A stretch of DNA of 16,648 nt from DAOTXL01 sp034434895 (GTDB lineage: Bacteria; Chloroflexota; Anaerolineae; JAAYZQ01): positions 1 to 16,648 of the forward strand of contig DAOTYI010000100.1 of assembly GCA_034434895.1 (NCBI GenBank), in the 5' to 3' direction. Shown piece after piece: positions 6,745 to 13,923 of this stretch (within the stretch, counting starts at the first letter, position 1; each line of letters opens with the position of its first letter). The notes under the pieces are model-generated. The model saw only the letters and a program-made list of their open reading frames with translations. It did not search any database and was not told the DNA's origin. Both the position numbers and the translations under genes were made by a program.

Positions 6745-6773
6745 TTGCGGTGTGGCCTGGGAACGGCTATAAT
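6745..6773 (+). promoter_or_regulatory. Sigma-70-type promoter for trmI
   Basis: TTGCGG (6745-6750) and a perfect TATAAT (6768-6773) are separated by 17 bases. Transcription would begin near 6780, which excludes the TTG at 6745 and the ATG at 6772 as starts of the downstream gene and leaves ATG 6805. Confidence 0.8.
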
Positions 6774-6786
6774 GATTGACGACGAC

Positions 6787-6799
6787 GGAGGAGAGGGGG
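6787..6799 (+). promoter_or_regulatory. Ribosome binding site that fixes the trmI start
   Basis: GGAGGAGAGGGGG ends five bases before ATG 6805. It is the only strong purine-rich site near the possible starts and would be inside the coding region if translation began at 6772. Confidence 0.8.
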
Positions 6800-6804
6800 C
6801 GGCG

Positions 6805-7650
6805 ATGGGAGTCGCTCATGAAAACGATCTGGTCCTGATCCTCGGCCAGGATGGCAGGCAGTTCCTGGTCCGGCTCCGGTCTGGCGGCCAGCTCCAGACC
6901 CATCGGGGTTGCATCCAGCACGACGATCTGATCGGCCAGCCTGTGGGGCGAGAGGTCCATTCCCACCTGGGCTACCCCTTTGTCGTCCTGGAACCGGGCA
7001 CCTGCGATCTGGTCCGGCAGCTCAAACGCATCACCCAGATCATGTACCCCAAAGACATCGGCTATACGCTGCTGAAGCTCAATATCATCCCCGGCAGCCG
7101 GGTCATTGAGGCGGGGACCGGCAGCGGCGGTCTGACGCTGGCAGTGGCCCGCGCCATAGGGGCCGAGGGCCGCCTCTATTCCTACGAACTCCGCCCCGAT
7201 GTCCTGCACCTGGCCCGGAAGAACCTGGAAGCTCTGGGCCTGGCCGATCAGGTCGAGTTCAAGCTGCGGGACATCGCCGAGGGGTTCGATGAGACCGATG
7301 TGGATGCCCTCTTTCTCGACGTGCGGACCCCCTGGGCCTATCTGCCCCAGACGCTGGCGGCGCTCAAGGAGGGCGGATTCTTTGGCGCCATCCTGCCAAC
7401 CACCAATCAGGTGAGCGATCTGATCCAGGCCCTCGAAGAGCAACAGGCCTTTGGCCAGATCGAGGTCGAGGAGATCCTGGTGCGGCCCTACAAGCCGGTG
7501 CCCGGCCGCCTGCGCCCGGCCGATCGGATGATCGCTCACACCGGCTATCTGATCTTTGCCCGCAAGGTGAGCCGCGATGTCATCCAGACCGGCTATTGGC
7601 TGGACCGCCGGCGGCGCAAGTTCGAGGGGTTGCGGGCCGAGGAAGAGTGA
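6805..7650 (+). CDS. trmI: tRNA (adenine-N1)-methyltransferase, TrmI/GCD14 family
   Basis: A 281-residue S-adenosylmethionine-dependent enzyme that methylates N1 of adenine 58 (in some species also 57) in the tRNA T-loop, stabilising the tRNA fold. The N-terminal beta domain (about 1-70) precedes the Rossmann methyltransferase domain. Motif I is VIEAGTGSGGLT (100-111), preceded by the family phrase ITQIMYPKDIGY (76-87). The DVRTPWAYLPQTLAALKEGG segment covers the catalytic Asp region, and RPADRMIAHTGYLIFARK is the conserved C-terminal block. Length fits the bacterial family. The start is set by the promoter and ribosome site just upstream, although the frame is open back to 6745. It is a single-gene unit converging on the DUF4012 gene. 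Confidence 0.92.
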   Translation: MGVAHENDLVLILGQDGRQFLVRLRSGGQLQTHRGCIQHDDLIGQPVGREVHSHLGYPFVVLEPGTCDLVRQLKRITQIMYPKDIGYTLLKLNIIPGSRVIEAGTGSGGLTLAVARAIGAEGRLYSYELRPDVLHLARKNLEALGLADQVEFKLRDIAEGFDETDVDALFLDVRTPWAYLPQTLAALKEGGFFGAILPTTNQVSDLIQALEEQQAFGQIEVEEILVRPYKPVPGRLRPADRMIAHTGYLIFARKVSRDVIQTGYWLDRRRRKFEGLRAEEE

Positions 7651-7673
7651 ACCCCAAAGGACATGGTGGGCTG

Positions 7674-9617
7674 CTATTTCCAGGTGAGCACGATCTCCCG
7701 GTCCTGAGCCAGGTCCCCCTGCCACACGCCCCGCCCATCCACCCATACCAGGCCGGGCGACGATCCGGCTGCAGGTTGCGCCCCGGCCGGTGGAGTGATG
7801 CTGACACGCAGCGGCAGCGCCCCGGTCCCCGCCTGCTTCTGGATGAACACGACATAACGGTTTGATTGCACCGGCAGGCCGGGCCGGTAGAGAAGCTGGA
7901 TCTGCCGCGCCTGGCCGCTCTCCAGCAGGAAAGAGGTAGCGACTACTGTGCGCCCACTCTCCTGGTAGACCTCCGCCGGCTCGTCGGCGCCGCTGAGCCG
8001 GACAGGCTGGCTGCCCGGGGGCAGGTAGATCCGCAGCCAGTCCCAGTAGCACCGTTCCAGCAGATCGGCGTAGCGGTCACCATAGCGCGATTCGTGAACA
8101 CAGGCGGGCATGGGCTGTTGAACACGGTGGCGGTAGGTCAGGGTCAGTTGGACCGTTGCCGCCCCATCCGGGTCCACGACCGCCTGGTAGTCTATCGTCT
8201 GCTCGATGTTGGGGTTGACCTTGTTAAAGCCGACGTTGCTGTCCACCACCAGCAAATAGTCCCCCGGCGAGTCGCGCAAGGCCCCATCCCAGCCCAACTG
8301 CCGGAGAAAAGCCTGGCCCTGCGGATCGGTGACATAGAGCAGCAGATGGCGCTGGCGCAAGGCTGTGCCTGCTGCCTGTGCCAGAGCGGCCAGTTCCTGC
8401 GGGCCGGCCTGGGACGACAGCCGGGAGAGGATCGCAGCCAGCAGGTCGGTGGCAAAATCTTTGCGGTGTTGCCACCAATCGCTCCTTTCCCAGCCCGGCG
8501 CACCAACCCTGGGCGCTTCCCAATAAGAGATCAACATCGTTTGCATGTTGTCGCTGTCCACCGGCTGGTCATAACCCGGCACCTGAACCGGGCCGATGGC
8601 CTGGAGGAGCAGCCGCAGGGTGGTCAGGTCCACAGCCACGACGCCGTCCACAACCCGGTCCTGATCCTGTCGGTACAGGTCGGCGATCCTCTGCGCCGAG
8701 GTGGGGAAATCGGGCCACCAGTTGGCATCGCGCAGCAGCAGCATCCCGGCCCCCATCTGGCGGCGGAGCGGGTCTGGCGGCGGGGGATGTGGCCGGGTCA
8801 GGTCGTCCACGGCATAACTGTCCTGGAAATGGAGCTCCCCGATCTGCCCGTCCGCGATCTGCACCAGCCCAACGCCGCTGATGAATCCACCGGTGGCACG
8901 CAGTTCCTGATTGTTCTGGGCCAGGAGCAGATAGGTGCGCAGCCCATCGGCTCCCAGCAGCCCCGGCAGGGCGACCAGGATGGCTGGGGCTTCCTCCAGG
9001 AGCGGCAGGACGCGGTCGAAACGGCCGATCAATGCCCCCAGCCTGGGCGACAGTCGCCCATCGTCCACAGCAGCGCGCGACGTGGCGGCGCGGGCCAGAG
9101 CGGCCTGGGCGGCCTCGATCTGAGGCCGGGCGGCCACCAGGCCCTGTACCAGCTCTGGCCCCAGCCGGCCCAGGCCCCCTTCAGCCTGGCCCAAACGCCC
9201 CGCCAGGGGAGCCAGGCCGTCGGCCAGGGCCAGCCCCGCCCCGGTTGTATGGCGGGCCATGGTCAGCAGATGGGGCGCAGCCTGCAGGTCGCCGCCGACG
9301 CCCGGCAGCCAGCCCAGATGGGGACAGAGGGGCAGGATGGGCCAGGCCAGCTTTTCCACGGCTGCCAGGTCGGCATCCAGAGTGGCCAGGTTGTTCCGTA
9401 GCTCCTCCACCTGCTCCGGATCGCGCACAAGCTGGATCAACCCTGCCTGCCCGCCGGATAGCCCGGCCTCCAACCGGCCAAGGGCCATCTGGGCCGAGGT
9501 CAGGTGCTGCCGCGCCTGCTGAAGGCGGGTTGTCGCCAGCAGGATCACCCCCAGCAGCAGCAACAGCACCAGCAGGCCCAGGGCGCGGGCCCGGTTCCCT
9601 GTCCGTTGTGTCTTCAT
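7674..9617 (-). CDS. DUF4012-family membrane-anchored extracellular protein
   Basis: A 647-residue protein with one N-terminal membrane helix (about residues 13-30), an Ala/Leu/Gln-rich helical region (about 32-210), and a DUF4012 domain opening with the diagnostic AQNNQELRATGGFIS (233-247). The domain continues through a TLRLLLQAIGPVQVPGY segment, and the C-terminal third is beta-rich. DUF4012 proteins are common in Gram-positive and Chloroflexota exopolysaccharide or surface clusters, but their activity is not established. ATG 9617 overlaps the stop of the preceding DUF2723 gene (ATGA) and has GGGAGA upstream; the frame is open to 9701, but that extension lies inside DUF2723. It is the last gene of the minus-strand cluster. 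Only 23 bases separate it from the convergent trmI stop, and no terminator is visible there. Confidence 0.87.
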   Translation of the reverse strand: MKTQRTGNRARALGLLVLLLLLGVILLATTRLQQARQHLTSAQMALGRLEAGLSGGQAGLIQLVRDPEQVEELRNNLATLDADLAAVEKLAWPILPLCPHLGWLPGVGGDLQAAPHLLTMARHTTGAGLALADGLAPLAGRLGQAEGGLGRLGPELVQGLVAARPQIEAAQAALARAATSRAAVDDGRLSPRLGALIGRFDRVLPLLEEAPAILVALPGLLGADGLRTYLLLAQNNQELRATGGFISGVGLVQIADGQIGELHFQDSYAVDDLTRPHPPPPDPLRRQMGAGMLLLRDANWWPDFPTSAQRIADLYRQDQDRVVDGVVAVDLTTLRLLLQAIGPVQVPGYDQPVDSDNMQTMLISYWEAPRVGAPGWERSDWWQHRKDFATDLLAAILSRLSSQAGPQELAALAQAAGTALRQRHLLLYVTDPQGQAFLRQLGWDGALRDSPGDYLLVVDSNVGFNKVNPNIEQTIDYQAVVDPDGAATVQLTLTYRHRVQQPMPACVHESRYGDRYADLLERCYWDWLRIYLPPGSQPVRLSGADEPAEVYQESGRTVVATSFLLESGQARQIQLLYRPGLPVQSNRYVVFIQKQAGTGALPLRVSITPPAGAQPAAGSSPGLVWVDGRGVWQGDLAQDREIVLTWK

Positions 9618-11236
9618 CCCCCTGTCTCCCATCGGCTTTTGACCTGCACGCGGAAAACGGGAGCTCCTTCCACCTGGACAAAGTCGAACCATTCCCCCCA
9701 CGAGTCGCCGGGGTCGGTGGCGTAGACCGGCCGCCGGGTGGAATTGACCGCCATCAGGTCGCGCACCAGGTCATCGGTGGTGACATCGGCCGCAGTGGGT
9801 TCGTTGAGGATCAGGTCAGGGTAGAGGTGGCGGATCTGCTGCCGGTACCAGATGAAAGCCAGCATCGGCCCGTTGACCACGGCCAGGTCGGGCCGCTGAT
9901 TCTCGACATACACAGCATACCACAGGGCAAAGGTAGCCCGGTCACCCCGGACGACGACCAGGCTGTTGGGGGCGACCGCTTCCAGCACCTGCTGGCTGTA
10001 GAGCTGGGCAGCCCGATCATCGCTCAGGTCGGCTGCCTGCCAGTGCAGGGCCAGGGAGGCAAAGGGCAACAGCAGCAGGGTTGCCAGTGCCATCCGCTGC
10101 CGGGCCGGCCGCCACCGCCGTGCCAGGTGGAGCAGGTAGCATCCCCCTGCACCCCAGCCCAACGCCAACAACATCACGGCCGGCAGCAGGTAGATGTAAG
10201 AGTCGCCGGTGTAGTAAAAGAAGGCGTACACGGCCAGCGGCAGCGACCAGGTCAGGGCAAAGAGGAGGAAGCGGCGCCGGCGCTGCCGCGCCCAGGCAAC
10301 CCCCGCCAGGGCGATGGCCAGCCCCCACCAACCGAACTGATCGCCCAGCAGCAACGCCCACGAACCCAGCCGGGTCCAGATCTGCTCTGCCGGCAGGCCG
10401 AACACAAACGGCTGGTACTGCCTGCCGGTGACCACCCACAGGAACTGCCGCCAGGTCTGGGGGTTCCCCCAGTTGACCGGCGGGCGGCGGGCGGCAGCCA
10501 GCGGCAGATAGGCGTAGATGCTCAGGCCCAGGATGAACAGGCCGGCCGCCGGCACCAGGAGCGAGGGCCGCAGCCAGCGCCGCCGTTCCGGCCAGAGCAG
10601 GATCGGCACCGCCGGGGCCAGGAAGGCCAGGGTCAGGTGGTTGCCCAGCCCCAGCCCGAAGAGGAGCGCCGCTGCCCACAACAGCCGGTCGCTGCCACCC
10701 TGCTGCCAGCGCACCAGCAGCCACAGCAGCAGCGCAGCAAAGAGGCTCAGCAGCGCATAGACTTCGCCGATCACCGCCTGTGACCAGAGCAGCGAGGAGA
10801 AGGCAAAGGTCAGAGCCGTGGCAGCGGCCAGCGGCCAGCGCCTGCCCTGCGCAGGCAGCAAGGCCTCCGCCGTCCTGCACAACAGGCCCGCCGCAGCCGC
10901 AGCACAGACCGCCGACAACAGGTTCACGCGGTAGGCGACCGTACCGACCGGGATGTGGCTGAACAGCCAGGCCAGCAGAATATAGGTGGGGTAGCCGGTG
11001 GGATGGGGCACTCCCAGCGTGTAGGCTGCGGTGCTCAGGTCGCCGCTGTCGGCTCCCCAGTGTTCGAAGGTCAGGCCGGGCGCCAGGGTGAGCAGATAGA
11101 CGGCCAGGCTCAGCCCTGTCACCGCCAGGGCCGGCCCCAGACCCCCCTGGCCAGGCTCTGCACCTGGCATCGGGCCGATGGCAGACAGCCTCTTCCGCCC
11201 TTTTCTGCTGGATTTCGCGATTATGGCCTCCTCCAC
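9614..11236 (-). CDS. DUF2723 membrane glycosyltransferase (GT117, protein O-mannosyltransferase-like)
   Basis: A 540-residue multi-helix membrane protein with about ten hydrophobic segments. The block from residue 60 on, WGADSGDLSTAAYTLGVPHP then TGYPTY, is the conserved DUF2723 signature; Asp63 and Asp66 sit in the first outside loop where GT-C enzymes keep their catalytic acid. The family is thought to transfer sugars from lipid-linked donors to proteins or polymers outside the membrane. The GTG at 11236 directly follows an in-frame stop, so the protein cannot start earlier; a later start is possible because no clear ribosome site precedes GTG. It overlaps the LPATG protein gene by 16 bases and DUF4012 by 4, indicating translational coupling. 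The Thr/Pro-rich linkers of neighbouring surface proteins are possible substrates, which is my inference. Confidence 0.88.
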   Translation of the reverse strand: MEEAIIAKSSRKGRKRLSAIGPMPGAEPGQGGLGPALAVTGLSLAVYLLTLAPGLTFEHWGADSGDLSTAAYTLGVPHPTGYPTYILLAWLFSHIPVGTVAYRVNLLSAVCAAAAAGLLCRTAEALLPAQGRRWPLAAATALTFAFSSLLWSQAVIGEVYALLSLFAALLLWLLVRWQQGGSDRLLWAAALLFGLGLGNHLTLAFLAPAVPILLWPERRRWLRPSLLVPAAGLFILGLSIYAYLPLAAARRPPVNWGNPQTWRQFLWVVTGRQYQPFVFGLPAEQIWTRLGSWALLLGDQFGWWGLAIALAGVAWARQRRRRFLLFALTWSLPLAVYAFFYYTGDSYIYLLPAVMLLALGWGAGGCYLLHLARRWRPARQRMALATLLLLPFASLALHWQAADLSDDRAAQLYSQQVLEAVAPNSLVVVRGDRATFALWYAVYVENQRPDLAVVNGPMLAFIWYRQQIRHLYPDLILNEPTAADVTTDDLVRDLMAVNSTRRPVYATDPGDSWGEWFDFVQVEGAPVFRVQVKSRWETGG

Positions 11237-11844
11237 TCAGCGCCGGTGGCCGGTAGCTCGTCGGGGGGCAGGCCGGCGGCGACCACGTTGGACGCGATCT
11301 GGCCGCCGTCAAAGTAGGCTGTGACCTGGTTCAGGATGACCTGGCCAGGCCGGGCCTGGTTGCTCAGCCGGGTGCGGAGCAGGACCAGCGCCCTCTGTCC
11401 GGCGTCGAGGGTGCCCAGGTCGAGGGTCAGCAGGTGGTCCTGCACCTCAGCCGCGCCCTGGGTGGCCCTCACCTCCACCAGCTCCAGCGCCGGGTCGAGG
11501 GGATCGGCCACGATCAGGCCGGTGACGGCGACGGCCGAGGTGTTGGTCAGCCACAGTTGGAAGCGCAGCTCCTCACCTGGCAGCAGGTCATGGGGGGTGG
11601 CGGTCAGGCTCAGGGCCAGCGCAGCCGCAGCGCCGGCCGGTTGCTCCTCCGCTTGCGGCGGGCGGCCGGTCACGGGCGCTGTGGGTGTGGGAACTGTGCG
11701 CGGTGTGGGGGTGGGCACCGTCTGGAACAGGCGATCGGTCGCCTGGGCGTGCGGCCCCAACCCCAGCCCCAGCGCCAGGGCCACAAGCAGGCCAGCCACG
11801 GCCAGCCACAGGGGTCTCCACTCCGGGTCCAACAGGCGGCGCAT
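11221..11844 (-). CDS. Secreted DUF11-like protein ending in LPATG without a membrane helix
   Basis: A 207-residue protein. It has an N-terminal hydrophobic segment (about 11-30, signal peptide or anchor), a Thr/Pro-rich linker (about 41-60), and one DUF11-like beta domain (about 76-190) with the phrases LTNTSAVAVTGLIVADPLDP and LDLGTLDAGQRA typical of surface-repeat domains. The last residues are LPATG (197-201) plus AEWRRP. A normal sortase signal has a membrane helix after LPXTG; here none is encoded, and neither of the other two frames supplies one. ATG 11844 has GGAGGT upstream. It lies 15 bases after the glycosidase-like gene and overlaps DUF2723 by 16 bases. It may be retained by its N-terminal helix, or the LPATG may be used in an unusual way. 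Confidence 0.85.
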   Translation of the reverse strand: MRRLLDPEWRPLWLAVAGLLVALALGLGLGPHAQATDRLFQTVPTPTPRTVPTPTAPVTGRPPQAEEQPAGAAAALALSLTATPHDLLPGEELRFQLWLTNTSAVAVTGLIVADPLDPALELVEVRATQGAAEVQDHLLTLDLGTLDAGQRALVLLRTRLSNQARPGQVILNQVTAYFDGGQIASNVVAAGLPPDELPATGAEWRRP

Positions 11845-11859
11845 GGGACACCTCCGGCT

Positions 11860-13311
11860 CTATTTGCGGATCAGGGGCAGGTAGACGGCAATATCCGTGG
11901 CCAGCAACGGGGCGGTCAGGCGGTTGTTGGAGGGGTCGCATTCGACGATCTGGCCGTCGGGGTTGACTGTGACGGTCACCTGGTAGAGATGCCGCCGTGT
12001 CAGGCCGGGCCAGACCACGCCTGCCACCCGCGATTCGCCGGCAGGGATGTCGGGCAGGATGACCTGGCCGGCCGGCTGCCCATCCCGCTCGAAACGGACC
12101 AGGACATTCCCGGCCGTGGCCCCGCCGCCGTTGTGGATGTCGGCCAGGACCGTGATGGTCACCAGGCTGCCGGATTCCGGTTCGGGTGGGGTATGCCGCA
12201 GGGAGGTGGGGGACAGGTCAATGCTGCCGGGGAAGGGGGCGGTCAGAGAGGCGGTGTAGGCGGCAAAGTCCTGGCCCAGGGCGGTCATGGTCCTGGTGGT
12301 CGGGTCGAACAGGTGGTTCCAACTGGGCCAGCCTTCAAAGGCCGGGTCGTTGAGGCTGTACCAGGACCAGGCCTGCACCAGCCGGTTGCCGTCGGCCGGG
12401 TAGCCGGTATCGGGGTTGGTGGTGCTCCGCATCCAGTCAAAGGTGGCCAGCATCATCCGCCGCACGCGGGAGTAGTCGTAGCCGTACATCTCTGGCATCA
12501 GGATGCCGAATTCGGAGATGATCAGCGGCCGGTCGCGGTAGCCCCGGTCGCGCATCCACTGCCGCATCAGGATGATGTGCCAGGTCCAGTAGCCCATGTT
12601 GTCATGGTCCTGGATGTCGTAGAGCTGGCCGGTGTCGGCCGGGATGTCGGGGGGGATGCCGCAGCCCCAGCAGTCGGGACAGCCTTCATACCAGCGCTTT
12701 TCCCGCAGCACATAGTTGTGCACATTCCACACCTCCACCGGCATGGCCTGGCCGTACTGATCGGCATAGGCGGTCAGGATCAGGTCCAGGTATTGCAGCC
12801 GGATGGGGGTGGGTTGCACCACCCCTCCGATCCCCACCAGGCCGGTCGGGTCCTCTGCTTTCAGAAAGGTGTAAAAGTCGTGGTAAAGCCGGGCATAGTG
12901 GGCGGCTCCGACATAGTCCTGGCGGTCCTGCTCGTTGCCGACAAGCCACAGGCTGCCGGGGTTGGCCTGCGCCATCTGCTGCAACGCCTGCCAGGTGGGG
13001 CAGGCTGAACAGGCCTGGTCGGCAAAGGGACCGTCGTCGGAAATGCGGATGGTCTGCACATATCTCATCGCGGCCGGGTGGGGTGGGGAGGTGGAGGTGG
13101 TAAAGTTGTGGTACCAGCCGGCGTGCAGCGGCTCCACGTCATAGCCGCCGATCCAGCCGGCCACCGCCACGCCGAACCGGTCGCTTTCGGAGCAGATGCC
13201 GGGCAGGGGGGGAGGGGTGCCGTCCGCGCGGGCCAGGGGCAGGCTGCTCAGGCTCAGGCTCCACAGCACCATCAGCCCGAGCAACCTGCCCGGCAGTCTG
13301 AATCGGGACAA
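11860..13311 (-). CDS. Secreted clan GH-A glycosidase-like protein with CARDB domain and Tyr-Leu-Pro tail
   Basis: A 483-residue secreted protein: signal peptide (1-29), a TIM-barrel-like region (about 40-350), a CARDB-type beta domain (about 365-465), and the tail VYLPLIRK. The barrel shows GNEQD (Asn126-Glu127), fitting the acid/base of clan A retaining glycosidases, and IISEFG (Glu267), fitting the nucleophile strand, 140 residues apart as expected. Cys101/Cys104 and Cys211/Cys214/Cys217 form unusual CxxC clusters. I cannot assign a GH family or substrate. The start is a TTG with GAGGGG 7 bases upstream, inside the end of the previous gene; there is no upstream in-frame alternative in the gap. 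Only 3 bases separate it from the PEP-CTERM-like gene. It may trim or remodel an exported glycan made by this cluster. Loss of activity is possible. Confidence 0.8.
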   Translation of the reverse strand: MSRFRLPGRLLGLMVLWSLSLSSLPLARADGTPPPLPGICSESDRFGVAVAGWIGGYDVEPLHAGWYHNFTTSTSPPHPAAMRYVQTIRISDDGPFADQACSACPTWQALQQMAQANPGSLWLVGNEQDRQDYVGAAHYARLYHDFYTFLKAEDPTGLVGIGGVVQPTPIRLQYLDLILTAYADQYGQAMPVEVWNVHNYVLREKRWYEGCPDCWGCGIPPDIPADTGQLYDIQDHDNMGYWTWHIILMRQWMRDRGYRDRPLIISEFGILMPEMYGYDYSRVRRMMLATFDWMRSTTNPDTGYPADGNRLVQAWSWYSLNDPAFEGWPSWNHLFDPTTRTMTALGQDFAAYTASLTAPFPGSIDLSPTSLRHTPPEPESGSLVTITVLADIHNGGGATAGNVLVRFERDGQPAGQVILPDIPAGESRVAGVVWPGLTRRHLYQVTVTVNPDGQIVECDPSNNRLTAPLLATDIAVYLPLIRK

Positions 13312-13314
13312 AGG

Positions 13315-13923
13315 TCAGCCCCTCTTGCGGCGGCTGGTCCGGACCCGCAGGCCGACATAGCCCGCCAGGGCGGTGGCGCCGCTCCCCAACAGGATCAGGG
13401 TCGAAGCTTCGGGGATCACCGGTGGCGTGCAGGGCACAATCTTCACCGGCACGGCGACCTCAATCGGCCCCCACGGACGTCCGTCAGGATCGGTATATTC
13501 CACCGAAGCGGTGTTGTACAGCTCTTCCGAGGGTGGATAGCTGAGCACTGTACAGACAATGGTGATGACGAACGACTCGCCAGGGCCCAGGGTGATGGTC
13601 CCGTTCACCACGACCGTGTTGCCGGTGATGGTGACAGTCCCCCGGCTGGTGGTCACCGCATCAATGCGCAGGTGGGGATCGATCTGGTCGGTGACGCGCA
13701 CGTTGGACCAGGTGGCTGCACCCGGGTTGGTCACGGTGATGGTGAACCTCACCTGGCCGTTGGGGTCGCAGCAACTGACGTCAGCGTACTTGTAGATCGT
13801 GGGCGGCGTCCAGGTGGGAGGGGTGGGCGTCGGCTCCTGAGCGATGGCGATGGGAGGCAGCGTCAGCAGCAAGGCCGCCAGCAAGAGCAGGATCGTCCAT
13901 ACACGCAATCTGTTGAATTTCAT
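13315..13923 (-). CDS. Small DUF11-like surface protein with a PEP-CTERM-like anchor
   Basis: A 202-residue exported protein with a signal peptide (1-28), a Pro/Thr linker (30-42), and a DUF11-like beta domain (about 45-150) containing VTNPGAATWSNVRVTDQIDP. The C-terminus is PPVIPEASTLILLGSGATAL followed by AGYVGL and a tail of six Arg/Lys. This is the layout of a PEP-CTERM sorting signal: PEP-like motif, glycine-rich helix, basic end. Pro-Glu-Ala stands where Pro-Glu-Pro is usual. Such tails are normally cut by exosortases, and none is seen here. The frame is open upstream to 14295, but ATG 13923 with AGGAGAG just before it and a clear signal peptide is the real start. It overlaps the glycosyltransferase stop as ATGA, so translation is probably coupled. 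Confidence 0.88.
   Translation of the reverse strand: MKFNRLRVWTILLLLAALLLTLPPIAIAQEPTPTPPTWTPPTIYKYADVSCCDPNGQVRFTITVTNPGAATWSNVRVTDQIDPHLRIDAVTTSRGTVTITGNTVVVNGTITLGPGESFVITIVCTVLSYPPSEELYNTASVEYTDPDGRPWGPIEVAVPVKIVPCTPPVIPEASTLILLGSGATALAGYVGLRVRTSRRKRG

Noticed and set aside
6736..8052. Minus-strand open frame (438 codons) opposite trmI
   Set aside because: trmI has full family motifs, a promoter and a ribosome site; the opposite frame reads as a shadow.
7866..9401. Long plus-strand open frame (511 codons) opposite the DUF4012 gene
   Set aside because: It is Gln/Gly/Arg/Pro-rich with no domain, and is a GC-driven mirror of a gene with clear family motifs.
9032..10783. Plus-strand open frame (583 codons) opposite DUF4012 and DUF2723
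   Set aside because: Low-complexity Pro/Gln/Arg translation spanning two real genes; no ribosome site or motif.
11221..11330. Frameshift that removed a membrane helix from the LPATG protein
   Set aside because: Reading past LPATG in the other two frames gives an immediate stop or a polar, non-hydrophobic sequence.
11434..13008. Plus-strand open frame (524 codons) opposite the LPATG and glycosidase-like genes
   Set aside because: Compositionally biased shadow of two well-supported minus-strand genes with signal peptides.
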